Source: Paraphoma chrysanthemicola
Lineage: Eukaryota > Ascomycota > Dothideomycetes > Pleosporales > Phaeosphaeriaceae
Assembly: GCA_020744225.1 (NCBI GenBank)
Contig: JAGMWG010000014.1
Coordinates: 1,054,001-1,118,000 of the forward strand
Direction: 5' to 3'
DNA: 64,000 nucleotides
In this document: positions 54,739 to 64,000 of the stretch, one piece after another
How the letters are laid out: each line of letters begins with the position of its first letter
Numbering within the stretch: position 1 is the first letter of the stretch
Position numbers and translations under genes: made by a program
The notes under the pieces: generated by a model
The model's input: the letters and a program-made list of their open reading frames with translations, nothing else
Database searches by the model: none
What the model was told of the DNA's origin: nothing

Positions 54739-57700
54739 CTTTAGCCTTGCCGTGTATGTACAGTGGCCTTGGCAGATATCGGGGTGTGTCTAGAAGCCGT
54801 GAGCATCCGAATAGGCAGTCCATGATCTTGCAGTAGGTTCCGGACATAACCCCACGTTTGGCAACAGTGTGTCATGGAACGGCCTGTTGAAGCAAGCAAG
54901 GGAGGACATATGCATGGCAAGGCTTACATGGAAAGTAAAAGAGAGGCGTGCAGTCGAAAGAATGTGTCTAGGCGGTGTCTAGGCAGTAGCGTTGTACGAC
55001 TACGGCTGAGCAGGTGTGGCGACAAAGGAACCAAGCGACTAAAATAAATGAGTGTACGGAGAACAAATGTTCCCAATCGCAGCCAGCGCGGATGGAGCCC
55101 GCTCCAGTGAAGAAAATGAAGTTAAAGATAGTTGGGCTGGTTCCTAAAGAGTGACGGGGCCAAATAGAAGGGAATGTAGTCGGAGGAACCGTTAGACTAT
55201 ATGATGAGAACACGGCTGGGAAAGTTTCCGAGAGCGACGACAAGATGAAATGACCTTTGCGAGGTGAAGCAAGAGGACTGCTCCGGGCGCAGTTTGAGAG
55301 CAGTGTCGCGAGGCGCCTTGGCTGCAGGTAATCTGGAACGGCCACACCAGAAGCGTTCACCCAAAGGAGTGTCTGGCGGGGATCGTGTAGAGGGTGGTGG
55401 ACCATGCGCAGGGCTGCTGGGGTGCAGAATGGCGATTAGACACATTCGGGTCAGTCGCACCACTGATGCTCCACTTGCTGTTGCCGGCTCTTACGGACGA
55501 CAAAATGGACAATGGACAGCAGGCGTCCCTTGCGCGCCAGGTAACGCTGTCGCCATGGATGAAGCGCCGCCATCAGCGATCAGAAGTCGCGTGAACAGGG
55601 CTTTGCCGGCCGACCAAAGCCATACCGACAGGGAGGCCGGCGCTCTCGCGATTCGAGGCCGAGTTTCAGTGCCCAATCGAGACGACGAAAGTCGTTTATG
55701 GAAGGATGGGGTGGTGAAGAGGGTATGGCGGATACGCGACGTATTGGAGTGTCAGACGTGCTCTACGGCGACTTTGCGACCACATGTTTCGCATATAACG
55801 AAATCTACACCAGAACGGGATGGAACAAATCAACTACCCAATGCTGATTGGGGATGAAGGTGTGTGTTTTCGCTACTGGTGCATAATTTGATCAGATATG
55901 GAGGTGACTAAGCCGTGCTGGCAGGGCTTGGCAGCCGCCCCACTTCCTCAACCGCGACGCGACATGCCTGCGACGTAACATGAAACCCACCAGCCTCAGG
56001 AGAGCGCCATAGCCCCGTCTTTCGCACAACCGAACCGCACCATTGACACAAATCCACGATGTTCCGAGATTGATTCGACCACATGCTCGCGCGAACTCTT
56101 TCAGCGGCGGAGCAGGGGCCGAAGGTCCATTTTCCAATGGGTACTGCTCAATTTTGACTGCAGTGCTGAATTCGGATGAGAATGTCACCGAACGGACCAT
56201 TGAGTGGTCTGGATTTTACGCCATTTATTTCGCGCTCAGTGTCGTCACCGATTCCTTCGACTTCTTAGAGGTTTCGCGTCTCCAAAACTCGAGTCACGTT
56301 GACACATGACAACCAAAAGTCGGCGTCCCTAGTGCCATGTTCACAGTTCGTTCCGAGTTTCCGACCACTATCTACAGGTTTTTGCCCTGTATTAGGGATG
56401 AATTGAGATAGCCCGTCTTGCCATTCTGTATTCGGCGACGCCTGGAAGGCTTGTCAGCTCGGAACAGACGAGGCCGGCGCTGAACACATGTTCGTGTAGC
56501 ATATCTCATTTGCGGAGGTCGCCGAGCGGATACAAAGGATGCAATCTGTTCAATATCGCAGCCACACCAACAGCAGCTGCCAATCGTCATCACCCTGGTG
56601 TTTTGGTACCTGACATGCCTCAGTCTTATGTTACTCAGCTGGGGCCGTATTTGTCAATGTCAGCAATTGGAGCAACTGGCAACGGCTATTATCCAGCCAA
56701 TTTCTTCAGCATGAAAAGATCGATGCGAACGGCGACCTACCCTGCTCGCAAGAGCAGCAATGCTCATTTGCGCCCATGTGCTCCGCTTCGACGGAGGCAA
56801 GATCACAAGAGTGAGCACGCGACCGTTCACTTGATCTTCTCCGCTATTTGCTGGATGGAATTATGGTTGCGTTGTTTTCATTCCATCCCTTGCATCGCTG
56901 CGGCTGTAGGGGACGGTCGATGGGGACTAGAGCCTTCACCCCACACCACATGAGCGCGTGTCTGCGCAATGGCCTCACTTGGAAGCCACCTCCACGTTTG
57001 ATGTATCACAGAACGGTTTTCTGCAATCCTACGAACCTGCAGGCACCTCCGAATACAGAAAAGCAGCTGCCCAAGGGGTCCTAGGCCGCCCAAAATAGGT
57101 TTATTGCGAGGCGCGATGTCCGCGGACTAGTCCGGTGATACCTTGATTATCGACAACCTGCTCGCCTTTGGACTTCGGCCTAGGATTCTTATTCCGTGCG
57201 TACGCGTTGCTCGGCACTCGCATCGGCACGAAGATCGACAGGCACGGCGATCAGTGTCACAGGGACCACCTCAAAGGCGGTAGTGTAGAGACTTCGGTGC
57301 TCTATCTCCGATCAGGCACGATACCTACTCTTCGCGATCGAGATCCGAAAGCACTTGGCCGGACCCTCTTCGAACTGGTTTGCTCATGTATTCACTTGGG
57401 CCGACACTACCCCTCACTGTGTAACCAGACTCCAAAGCCAGTCGGATGCAGAAGAATAGCCGTCAGACATTCATAGTGAGACGTGTTTGAACGAAGCGTT
57501 CGATCGCGTCTTGTAGGCCCCTTCCAAAGACAATGATAATCATCTGAAGAGAGTCTACTTCAGTCCGTCAGAGTCAAAGCGTGCAGCTTACAACGGATGA
57601 GCTCAATACTTACAGAGGCTTAATATTTTTTCTTCTTCAGCAGACATTTACTCCACGTCAAAACGCTGGATGTAAAAGCTTGACTGATCCACTTGAACAC

Positions 57701-58403
57701 AGCGAGTATATCCAACAACAACTTCTTCACCACACTCCTCACCAAGCTACACTACGCCCTACGAGCTGAGCCCTTAATCTAAACCGCCAAGCTCAACTAC
57801 CAACTACCAGCCCTACACCAGTGTACGTCACCACCCCACCATCCAGCGAGGTCAACGCTGCAAAATCGGACTCCCCGAGACACGGTACCCCTGTCCCAGC
57901 AACCAGGTTATGACAGGCCACCGCTGGCGGGACGGAGCGCGACACGTACATAAGTGGCAACACCATGCAAACCTTATACACGCCCCCGAGGTACACTAGC
58001 TGCGTACGCCACGACGGATTAGGTGCGGCAGTGGGCGTGCCAGGCTGATTACGTGTGGTGGGGATTGGAGGAAAGATATAAGCAGGGAAATGGCTGTGTT
58101 TTTTGGTTTTGAACAAGTCGTGTGGAAATAGGATGGGGCTTGGTGGTTGAAACGAGAGGAGATTGTGGATTTTGGATGTGTGTGAGAATTGTTTAGTTTT
58201 ACTGCATCAGTATACAGTACTGTGTATCATTGGAAATATGGTGAAATTGTGTATGAAATACCTAAGCCACTTTTGGGCATCGACTCCTCCCAGTAACGCC
58301 CATACGGGAATCTTACCCTTGACCTACAACGCCTTATATTCTAAACCAGCCAATTTCCGCCGTTTCCTGAATCGTACAATCTCACGAGAGACTCGGCCGA
58401 CGC
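54739..58403. other. Long gene-free region
   Basis: About 3.7 kb without a supported gene. The left part is the leader and promoter of the Rua1-like gene; long 5' regions are common for such regulators. The right end is the 3' region of the single-pass membrane protein gene. ORFs at 55264-55857 and 57793-58116 lack family resemblance. Confidence 0.45.
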
Positions 58404-60254
58404 TCATGGCTTCCCAATCTTAATCTCGCACTCTCCGCTCGAACTGTCGAAATAGATCCTCGCGCCCCCATCGCCCTTTTTCGCTTCGACATGGTTCTTC
58501 TGCGGCTCGGCGATTTCCTCAAGGAGTTCCACGTCTGCGCCTTGGAGATGCAATGCACCGCTCAGTGACGTGCCGTTGACTTGGCCCATCCATTCTTGCG
58601 GATATGTGAGGTCAAGTTCTCCTGAGACCGTCCTGTGAACACCATATAATCCCGTCATTGGCTTGCCCTTCGCATGGTACGGCGCGCGGACCTTGACACT
58701 TGTTTGGCCCGAGTCTGTTTGCGTGCTGATTTCGGAGACGTAGTCGCCTGATTTATACGGTAGGAGATCAGCATTGACGAAGCCGGCGATGGACTTGATT
58801 TCAGTTTTCGAGCCGTGAATGAAGCGCCCGTCGATGGAGCCGACGGTCGTGTTGATGTAGACTTGATAGTCGCGGTCAGGAATGTGTTTGCGCTTGAAAT
58901 CTGTGCGGACGCTGCTTGATACGGCGTTGACCATGAAAATGGCGGATTGAGATGATCCTGCTACGGCGGGCTGAGGCTCGATGTCGATATTGATGGAACC
59001 GCTTTTTGCTTCGACAGATACGAGATCGTGTAGTGCGTACATTCCACTGATGGAGCCGGATATTGTCTTAAGGTAAGTTTCTCGCGAATTGAAACGTGCT
59101 GCATCGAGTGAGCTTTTTGTGAGCGAGATGTGTGTCGAGTTTGTGACGCTAAAGTCTACGCCTTGGTGTATTTGCATGCCCAAGTGTGTTACGTCGACTT
59201 TGAGAGTATCGATGGCTACGCCGGCGGACATATAGACTACGAGAGACATGCCGAGGCAGTGCGTCTTCTTGCCGATGCCATCGAAACCATCGGCATAGGA
59301 GGAGTCGCCTATTGTCAGGCCGGTTGCGCTTGAAGTGTGTTTGATGGAATTCATGTTGACCCCAGAGGATACCGCATACGACAAGCGCGCTTGGATGGTA
59401 CCAGGCGCTTGGGTGACAGGCGCGCGAACAACATGGATCCACCCAGACACCTGCTTGTACGCCCCGTCAGACTGATGCAAGGCCTCTTGGATATTCAGCT
59501 CTTTTGTTGCGCCAAAGTCGTACTCCTCCACTTTGACATTGTATTGTTTCCCGCATGATTCTTGCCATCGAATTGGAAACACTTCTCGCGATTGTGTTGG
59601 TGAGGGAGGTCGCGGGCCTGATGGTGTTGGTGTTGGCCATGGTATCGCAATGAGATCTGGCCGGTCCTTGTCATCTCCAATATATCCATCAGCTAGGGCC
59701 GACTCTGCTTCGAACGCTGGCTGTGCATAAGTTGGGGGATTGATTTTCTCTGATGACGCTGACTGAGCCGGCGCTTGTGGTGCTGTGATAGATGCCTGTA
59801 ACAAGTCAGTTCGACCGCGATGTGAGATTCATTTATCTTTTCAACTTACGCTTTTATCAACCTTTACTGTGACCGCAGCAGCTATCGCGGCAAGAAAGAC
59901 AGCAAGTAGTGTTATGAAAACAAGTGCTGCAGCCCATCTGACCCACCACTTTGCGGTCCATTGTCTGAGTCCTTTGCTTTTGTATTTGTCTTCTTTGATC
60001 GCAGCGTCACCCGCCTCTCGGTCACCCTCGGCTAATAGCCTCGCGCCTTGATCATCGCTCAACCTGGCACTATAGAGACCTGGTGTTGTCGCTTCCAAAT
60101 ATGTAGGTGGCGCTTCTTGTCCAACGAAAGTCTCTAATAATGGTGTTGATGATTCGTTGTATGGCGATGTGCGTGATTCTGGTGCAATGACGGTTCGAGG
60201 GCGAGCAGCTCTGCTGTTCGCATTTGCTGTGTCTATGAACATCCCAGGCGCCAT
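58404..60254 (-). CDS. Single-pass membrane protein with beta-rich ectodomain
   Basis: Two minus-strand exons (59850-60254, 58404-59795) give 598 residues. Residues about 1-105 are polar and cytosolic in character. A single hydrophobic span follows (about 107-130, ALVFITLLAVFLAAIAAAV). The remainder has repeated beta-strand-like patterns (SGSISG, SGSINIDIEP, VGSIDGRFIHG, AGFVNADLLP), which recall adhesin-like beta-helix proteins (DUF4097-like). This is a known fungal family type (about DUF7330), but without a settled function. There is no N-terminal signal peptide, so it is probably a type II membrane protein with the beta part outside or in the lumen. Confidence 0.75.
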
Positions 60255-61273
60255 ATTGATACGAGACGTGATGCGATGGACTCGATGGGGAGTCCTTCAG
60301 ATGACAGCGAACGTGTGGAGAATGGAAGAATGGAAAAGGTCAGAGAGGTCAGGCAGCCATATCTTATTGCAGCTCAAGCCAGGCACAAAAGCTTGATCTG
60401 CGACCCGAAGCTCCCAAGGAGAACACCTGCTACAGATTTGTTTCGGTGGTGGAAACATGACATGTTTGACCATGTGCTTGGCAGGTATCTGGATGCGAAC
60501 GCGACATCGCGAGCGCGAGAAGCGACCACCATCGTCTTCGCCTGAAAGAAGTACTTCACTGTGGAACACTTATCACGATAGCCCAAGAACACCGTAGATG
60601 GCGCAATCTAAAGTTGTCTCCATCCAGGCAGAGTGAGGGTGGAAGGTGTCTTTCGCAGGAGGCAGTTGCCTCGGCCGCTAATCTGAAATGAGCAAGGTGC
60701 GGCGAGGGCCATGCACCGACTTCGGTCTCGCCCAAACCATCACAACAACAAGCATCAGTCTCAGAACCAGACTGCTCCAATCATCTGCCAGATACAGTGG
60801 TCCGGTAGCCCAGATGCGATCCTGCACCAAGAGTTGATGTCTTCACAGATCTGATGTGATGACGTATGTGGTTGCTATTCATCCAGAACGCTGAAGTAAT
60901 CGCAACAAAGCCTTCGCACCATACTCACTTCCGCTAGCTTGCCAGCATATCCGAATTATAGGAACGCACTTTCGATCACCTGGTCTACTTATCCGACGAC
61001 ATCTCAGCACATATATGATCTCTAAGGCGAGCAAGTGCTACGTAGCCTGCAGCGCACTGGCTTCCGCGACATCCTCTGGGTACGACCAGTGGCGATACCT
61101 TCATCGTGAATGTCGCGATTAATGGATTAGTCTACCATGGCGGGGTATATGAATCCTTTGTCACTAAAAACGTTCAACCACAACCCGCAACAGTTTCGAT
61201 TACTCATCACCCGAACCGTGAACGATCACCGAGGATACTCGAAAGGCTTAACTTCTCAGCGTTAAGAATAAAC

Positions 61274-61279
61274 TATAAA
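61274..61279 (+). promoter_or_regulatory. Probable TATA box of reductase gene
   Basis: TATAAA about 95 bases before ATG 61372. Assigned by position only. Confidence 0.45.
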
Positions 61280-61315
61280 GACTTCTCCAATCGAAGGAAC
61301 TTGCACCGCTCTACC

Positions 61316-61345
61316 GGTAACCTCACTCCTGGTAACCTCACCCCC
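61316..61345. repeat. Two tandem 15-bp units in a 5' leader
   Basis: GGTAACCTCACTCCT and GGTAACCTCACCCCC lie side by side just before the reductase start codon. They differ at two positions. This may be chance slippage in the leader. Confidence 0.8.
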
Positions 61346-61371
61346 GGACCCTCACACAGCTATAGTAAGCT

Positions 61372-62451
61372 ATGGCGCAAACTCATCGCATTCTCCTTAC
61401 TGGAGCGAATGGCTACATAGCCTCACATATTCTCGCCCAACTTCTCTCTAAACAAACCTACTCCGTCCGCGCCGTCGTACGCTCCCAGTCCAAAGTTGAA
61501 GCCATCAAATCACTCTTCCCCACCACACCCTCTTCACGCCTCGACTTTGCCATTGTGCCTGATATGACCAAACCCGGCGCCTTCGATGAGGCGCTCACAT
61601 CCAGCCCGGCCTTCGACACAGTGATGCACACCGCATCGCCCTTCCTGTACAGCGTGGCAAGCTCGGCACAAGACTTTCTTGAGCCCGCTGTCAAGGGCAC
61701 GACCGAGATCTTGACCGGCGTGCAAAGAGTCGCGAAGGACAGCGTGAAGCGCGTGATTGTCACCTCATCATTCGCAGCTGTGGGGTTCGATCCAAAGGAA
61801 GTACCTGGACGTATCTACACTGAAGCCGACTGGAACCCAGTCACGTTGGACAGGGTTGAGAAAACATGGGCCAAGGGCATCAAAGGGCCAGCGTATGCAG
61901 CTAGTAAGACATTTGCGGAGCGCGCAGCGTGGGACTTTGTTCAAAAGAATAAGAACGAAGTGAAATGGGATCTTGTCACTATCAACCCGCCAATGGTATA
62001 CGGTCCCATTGCACATAGTATCAAAAGCATGAAGGATTTAAGTGAGAGCTCTGGTCAAATCTACAATGGTTTCTTCGCGGACAAGACGCCGTCTTCTAAA
62101 CTGCCGCGGGATGGCCTCACATTGTATGCCGATGTGCGAGACGTAGCAACGGCGCACATTCGCGCCATGGAAGTTTCCGAGGCACGAAATCAGCGCTTTG
62201 GCATCTGTGGCGGAGACATTCGATTTCAGGAGCTGGCTGATTTGTTCCGAAAGGAGATTCCGGGTGCGCAGGACAGGGTGCCGGTAGGTACGCCTGGAAA
62301 TGTGAACAAAGAAGGCGCGATCAGGCAAGATGTGAGCCGAGCGGAAAAGGTGCTGGGGATGAAGTGGAGGAGCAAGGAAGAGACATTCTTGGATATGGCG
62401 AAGCAGTTTGTGGAGTTGGAGAAGGAAACGGCACGCGCGTCGCGCATATAG
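61372..62451 (+). CDS. GRE2-like NADPH-dependent ketone/aldehyde reductase
   Basis: A single exon of 359 residues of the extended short-chain dehydrogenase family. The cofactor loop is TGANGYIAS (about 10-18), and a basic residue after the second strand (VVRSQSK) fits NADPH. The catalytic Tyr-Lys pair is in YAASK (about 176-180), and the Ser is in VIVTSSFAAV. INPPMVYGP is the usual substrate-side loop. Yeast Gre2 and dihydroflavonol-4-reductase-like enzymes have this layout and reduce aldehydes and ketones such as methylglyoxal. The exact substrate here is not known. It is cytosolic; no signal peptide is present. Confidence 0.92.
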   Translation: MAQTHRILLTGANGYIASHILAQLLSKQTYSVRAVVRSQSKVEAIKSLFPTTPSSRLDFAIVPDMTKPGAFDEALTSSPAFDTVMHTASPFLYSVASSAQDFLEPAVKGTTEILTGVQRVAKDSVKRVIVTSSFAAVGFDPKEVPGRIYTEADWNPVTLDRVEKTWAKGIKGPAYAASKTFAERAAWDFVQKNKNEVKWDLVTINPPMVYGPIAHSIKSMKDLSESSGQIYNGFFADKTPSSKLPRDGLTLYADVRDVATAHIRAMEVSEARNQRFGICGGDIRFQELADLFRKEIPGAQDRVPVGTPGNVNKEGAIRQDVSRAEKVLGMKWRSKEETFLDMAKQFVELEKETARASRI

Positions 62452-62734
62452 GGACACTAGTCACTCGAGTAGGCAATACTTTCAAATGCATAAACATTCA
62501 TAGATGTACGAGTAGAGCCCGCGCCATGTGTTGTGGTGAAGGTTGTCAATTCGTTGTGATGGAACATGATCAAGAACAGGTACGAATGGTGGAGTGGATC
62601 GGACCTCCGAGGCTTGGCGCCTGACGTAGCGAATGCACAACGCGGGCGTGTCCTTTGCAACATTCACCACTGTGTACGGAGCCATGAATACTTGTACGAA
62701 ACGCCTTCAGTAATTTCCCACATTAGCGCATGCT

Positions 62735-64000
62735 ATGGCCTCACTGCAGAAGCTTCGACAACTATCTGCGGCGCATTGCGTGCTGCTGGCGGTCCAGTAT
62801 GCCACCAAGTCCAACATTGCGGCACTCCGAGCGTTGACCGCCCTGCGAGACGCCGACCTGCCCCTCGAACTCACGTTGAAGATCCTGTTATCGTATCTCC
62901 CCGAAGAGCTCGAGCCGTCGACGTACATCGAGTTTCTGCACGAACTTGCGACGGATGCGCGAAGCCCTGGAGACAATGCTGCTGCTTCGCTGGATGTAGC
63001 TTCGGTCGCGGAGCTCTCAGTATCCCGCGCAAAGAAGAGACGGAAGGCGCTCGATCTGCTGCCTATAGCACACCCTCAACACACTCAACACGCCACTGAC
63101 GATGAGCTCGACACCTTCTCCCACTTCCTCATTCACCGCGCACATCGAATAGACGCCCAGACGGGACTACTAGACCTTATACCTCAACTCCTTGTGCCGT
63201 TCCTCGGTCACTCAGAGTACCTCCGCACGTGGTTCATCTCGACCGTCCTGCCACTTCTCCGCCTCAATTACGAATACTACCCGCAGACCGCAAATGGATC
63301 GCTCGCGGACTTTGCGTGGCTGAATGGCAAAAGCGCGATAGACTATCAACTGTCACAAGCGCGGAATACCAGCGATGCAAATGTGCACAATGTGGCACGA
63401 GACCTGAAGGGTGTTGTGGCTCCATGGATGTGCGGCGCAAACGAGCGCAAGCGGCGCAGGCTCTCAAGCAAAGGGCGCAGAGCGTCAATTGCACAGGAAC
63501 AGCCACAGGAACCAGATGATTGGGATTGCTTGTTCCAATGGATACTACATACGTCGAAAGACAACTTCTCCCTCGCAGCTACAGCCTTTCGCGAGTGGGA
63601 TGGGCCCGAGGATATGGACCTCGGAGGATATGAGGAAGGCCGCGACTATGTTGCTGACGAGCAGCAACGCCAGCTCGAGATGAAATATGCGCAGACTGCG
63701 CTTGCGTGCCTATATCTGGCGGACAGTACCGATTCAACCACACTTCAGACGGCGCACTCACTGCTGAGCAGAATACGCGATCTGATGAATCTTGATCCCC
63801 CGCCAGATCTAAACGCCGGCGTTGACGCGCTTCCATTGTATGACCTACAAAACCCGCTCTTGCGAGACTCGACCATATCACTGTTGCAAGAACAGCGCTT
63901 ACTCGAGCCAAATAATGCCATCACCAAGCCCAGCGAAGACACCGTGCACCTGCTCCAGCTCATTCTGTTCTCTGCATACAATCTGTCGAGCTTAGAGCAT
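62735..64000 (+). CDS. SEC39: SEC39-domain tethering protein, 5' part
   Basis: The frame from ATG 62735 stays open for 422 codons to the end of the window, so the 3' end is missing. The start follows the out-of-frame ATG at 62730, but only 62735 gives the long frame. The N-terminus has the family pattern: LSAAHCVLLAVQYATKSNI, then TLKILLSYLPEELEPSTYIEFL. A bundle of helices follows, including FLGHSEYLRTWFISTVLPLLRLNYEYYP and a basic patch (KRRRLSSKGRR). Sec39 (Dsl3) is part of the Dsl1 complex, which tethers retrograde COPI vesicles at the endoplasmic reticulum. The length fits, since the family is about 700-1000 residues. The match is by pattern and is good at the N-terminus. Confidence 0.82.
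   Translation, partial: MASLQKLRQLSAAHCVLLAVQYATKSNIAALRALTALRDADLPLELTLKILLSYLPEELEPSTYIEFLHELATDARSPGDNAAASLDVASVAELSVSRAKKRRKALDLLPIAHPQHTQHATDDELDTFSHFLIHRAHRIDAQTGLLDLIPQLLVPFLGHSEYLRTWFISTVLPLLRLNYEYYPQTANGSLADFAWLNGKSAIDYQLSQARNTSDANVHNVARDLKGVVAPWMCGANERKRRRLSSKGRRASIAQEQPQEPDDWDCLFQWILHTSKDNFSLAATAFREWDGPEDMDLGGYEEGRDYVADEQQRQLEMKYAQTALACLYLADSTDSTTLQTAHSLLSRIRDLMNLDPPPDLNAGVDALPLYDLQNPLLRDSTISLLQEQRLLEPNNAITKPSEDTVHLLQLILFSAYNLSSLEH

Larger units (their letters stand above)
60255..61371. other. Intergenic, divergent promoters
   Basis: Divergent promoter region of the membrane protein gene (minus) and the reductase gene (plus). It holds a TATAAA at 61274-61279 and a 15-bp direct duplication at 61316-61345. 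No other gene is supported. Confidence 0.5.

Noticed and set aside
55264..55857. Plus-strand ORF of 197 codons upstream of the Rua1-like gene
   Set aside because: Composition is not protein-like, no family motif is seen, and it lies in the probable promoter of the divergent regulator.
57793..58116. Minus-strand ORF of 107 codons
   Set aside because: The listed start is TTG; the first ATG leaves only 57 residues, with no recognised family.
22693..62451. A secondary-metabolite gene cluster (anthrone oxygenase-like, transporter, regulator, reductases)
   Set aside because: No polyketide synthase, NRPS, terpene cyclase or prenyltransferase is present, and the genes are scattered over 40 kb among unrelated genes.
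1..64000. tRNA, rRNA or transposase genes
   Set aside because: I looked for tRNA T-loop patterns, rRNA segments and transposase or reverse-transcriptase motifs on both strands and saw none. Heavily decayed elements in the T/A-rich gaps cannot be excluded by eye.

Overview
The window is nuclear DNA of a filamentous ascomycete (Pezizomycotina). The evidence is short 45-120 nt introns with GTAAGT/GTATGT donors and CTAAC/CTGAC branch sites, and lineage-typical families: HET-domain proteins, DUF7053, DUF1772/anthrone-oxygenase-like, a Rua1-type regulator, a DOMON-cytochrome b561, Dal5-type MFS and a fungal-type phospholipase A2. A nuclear, presequence-bearing copy of ATP synthase subunit 8 points to a lineage that moved atp8 out of mtDNA. 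Loss of atp8 from mtDNA is known in some Dothideomycetes such as Pleosporales, so that class is my best guess, but it is an inference. Exon boundaries were worked out by hand from splice signals and reading-frame continuity.

Layout: 1-7.6 kb is gene-poor, with only unassignable ORFs. 7.6-26.2 kb is mostly ordinary gene space: DOMON-b561 membrane protein, EB1 microtubule plus-end protein, a small secreted Cys-rich protein, an alpha/beta hydrolase with an SCP2-like N-terminus, a RING-like gene broken by an in-frame TAG, an AlkB-type dioxygenase (ALKBH6-like), an F-box/LRR protein with a CaaX end, a DUF7053 protein, a DUF1772 membrane protein and a repeat-bearing orphan. 26.2-47.4 kb looks accessory. 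It holds a decayed HET gene, a long HET-pseudokinase-ZZ gene with 37-bp tandem repeats upstream, a second intact HET gene followed by a HET fragment, a two-module F-box-like protein, a secreted Cys-rich protein, and T/A-rich gene-free stretches. A GRDP-type Gly-rich protein, a Dal5-type transporter, a secreted phospholipase A2 and a GPI-type surface protein lie between them. 47.4-64 kb returns to ordinary genes: nuclear atp8, an NmrA-like protein, a Rua1-like regulator, a single-pass membrane protein, a GRE2-like reductase and the start of a SEC39-domain tethering protein that runs off the end.

Functional themes: the HET genes and pseudogene suggest non-self recognition and death signalling. 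The two secreted Cys-rich proteins and the PLA2 are surface or effector candidates. No polyketide, NRPS or terpene core enzyme is present, so I do not call a biosynthetic cluster. No tRNA, rRNA or CRISPR was found.
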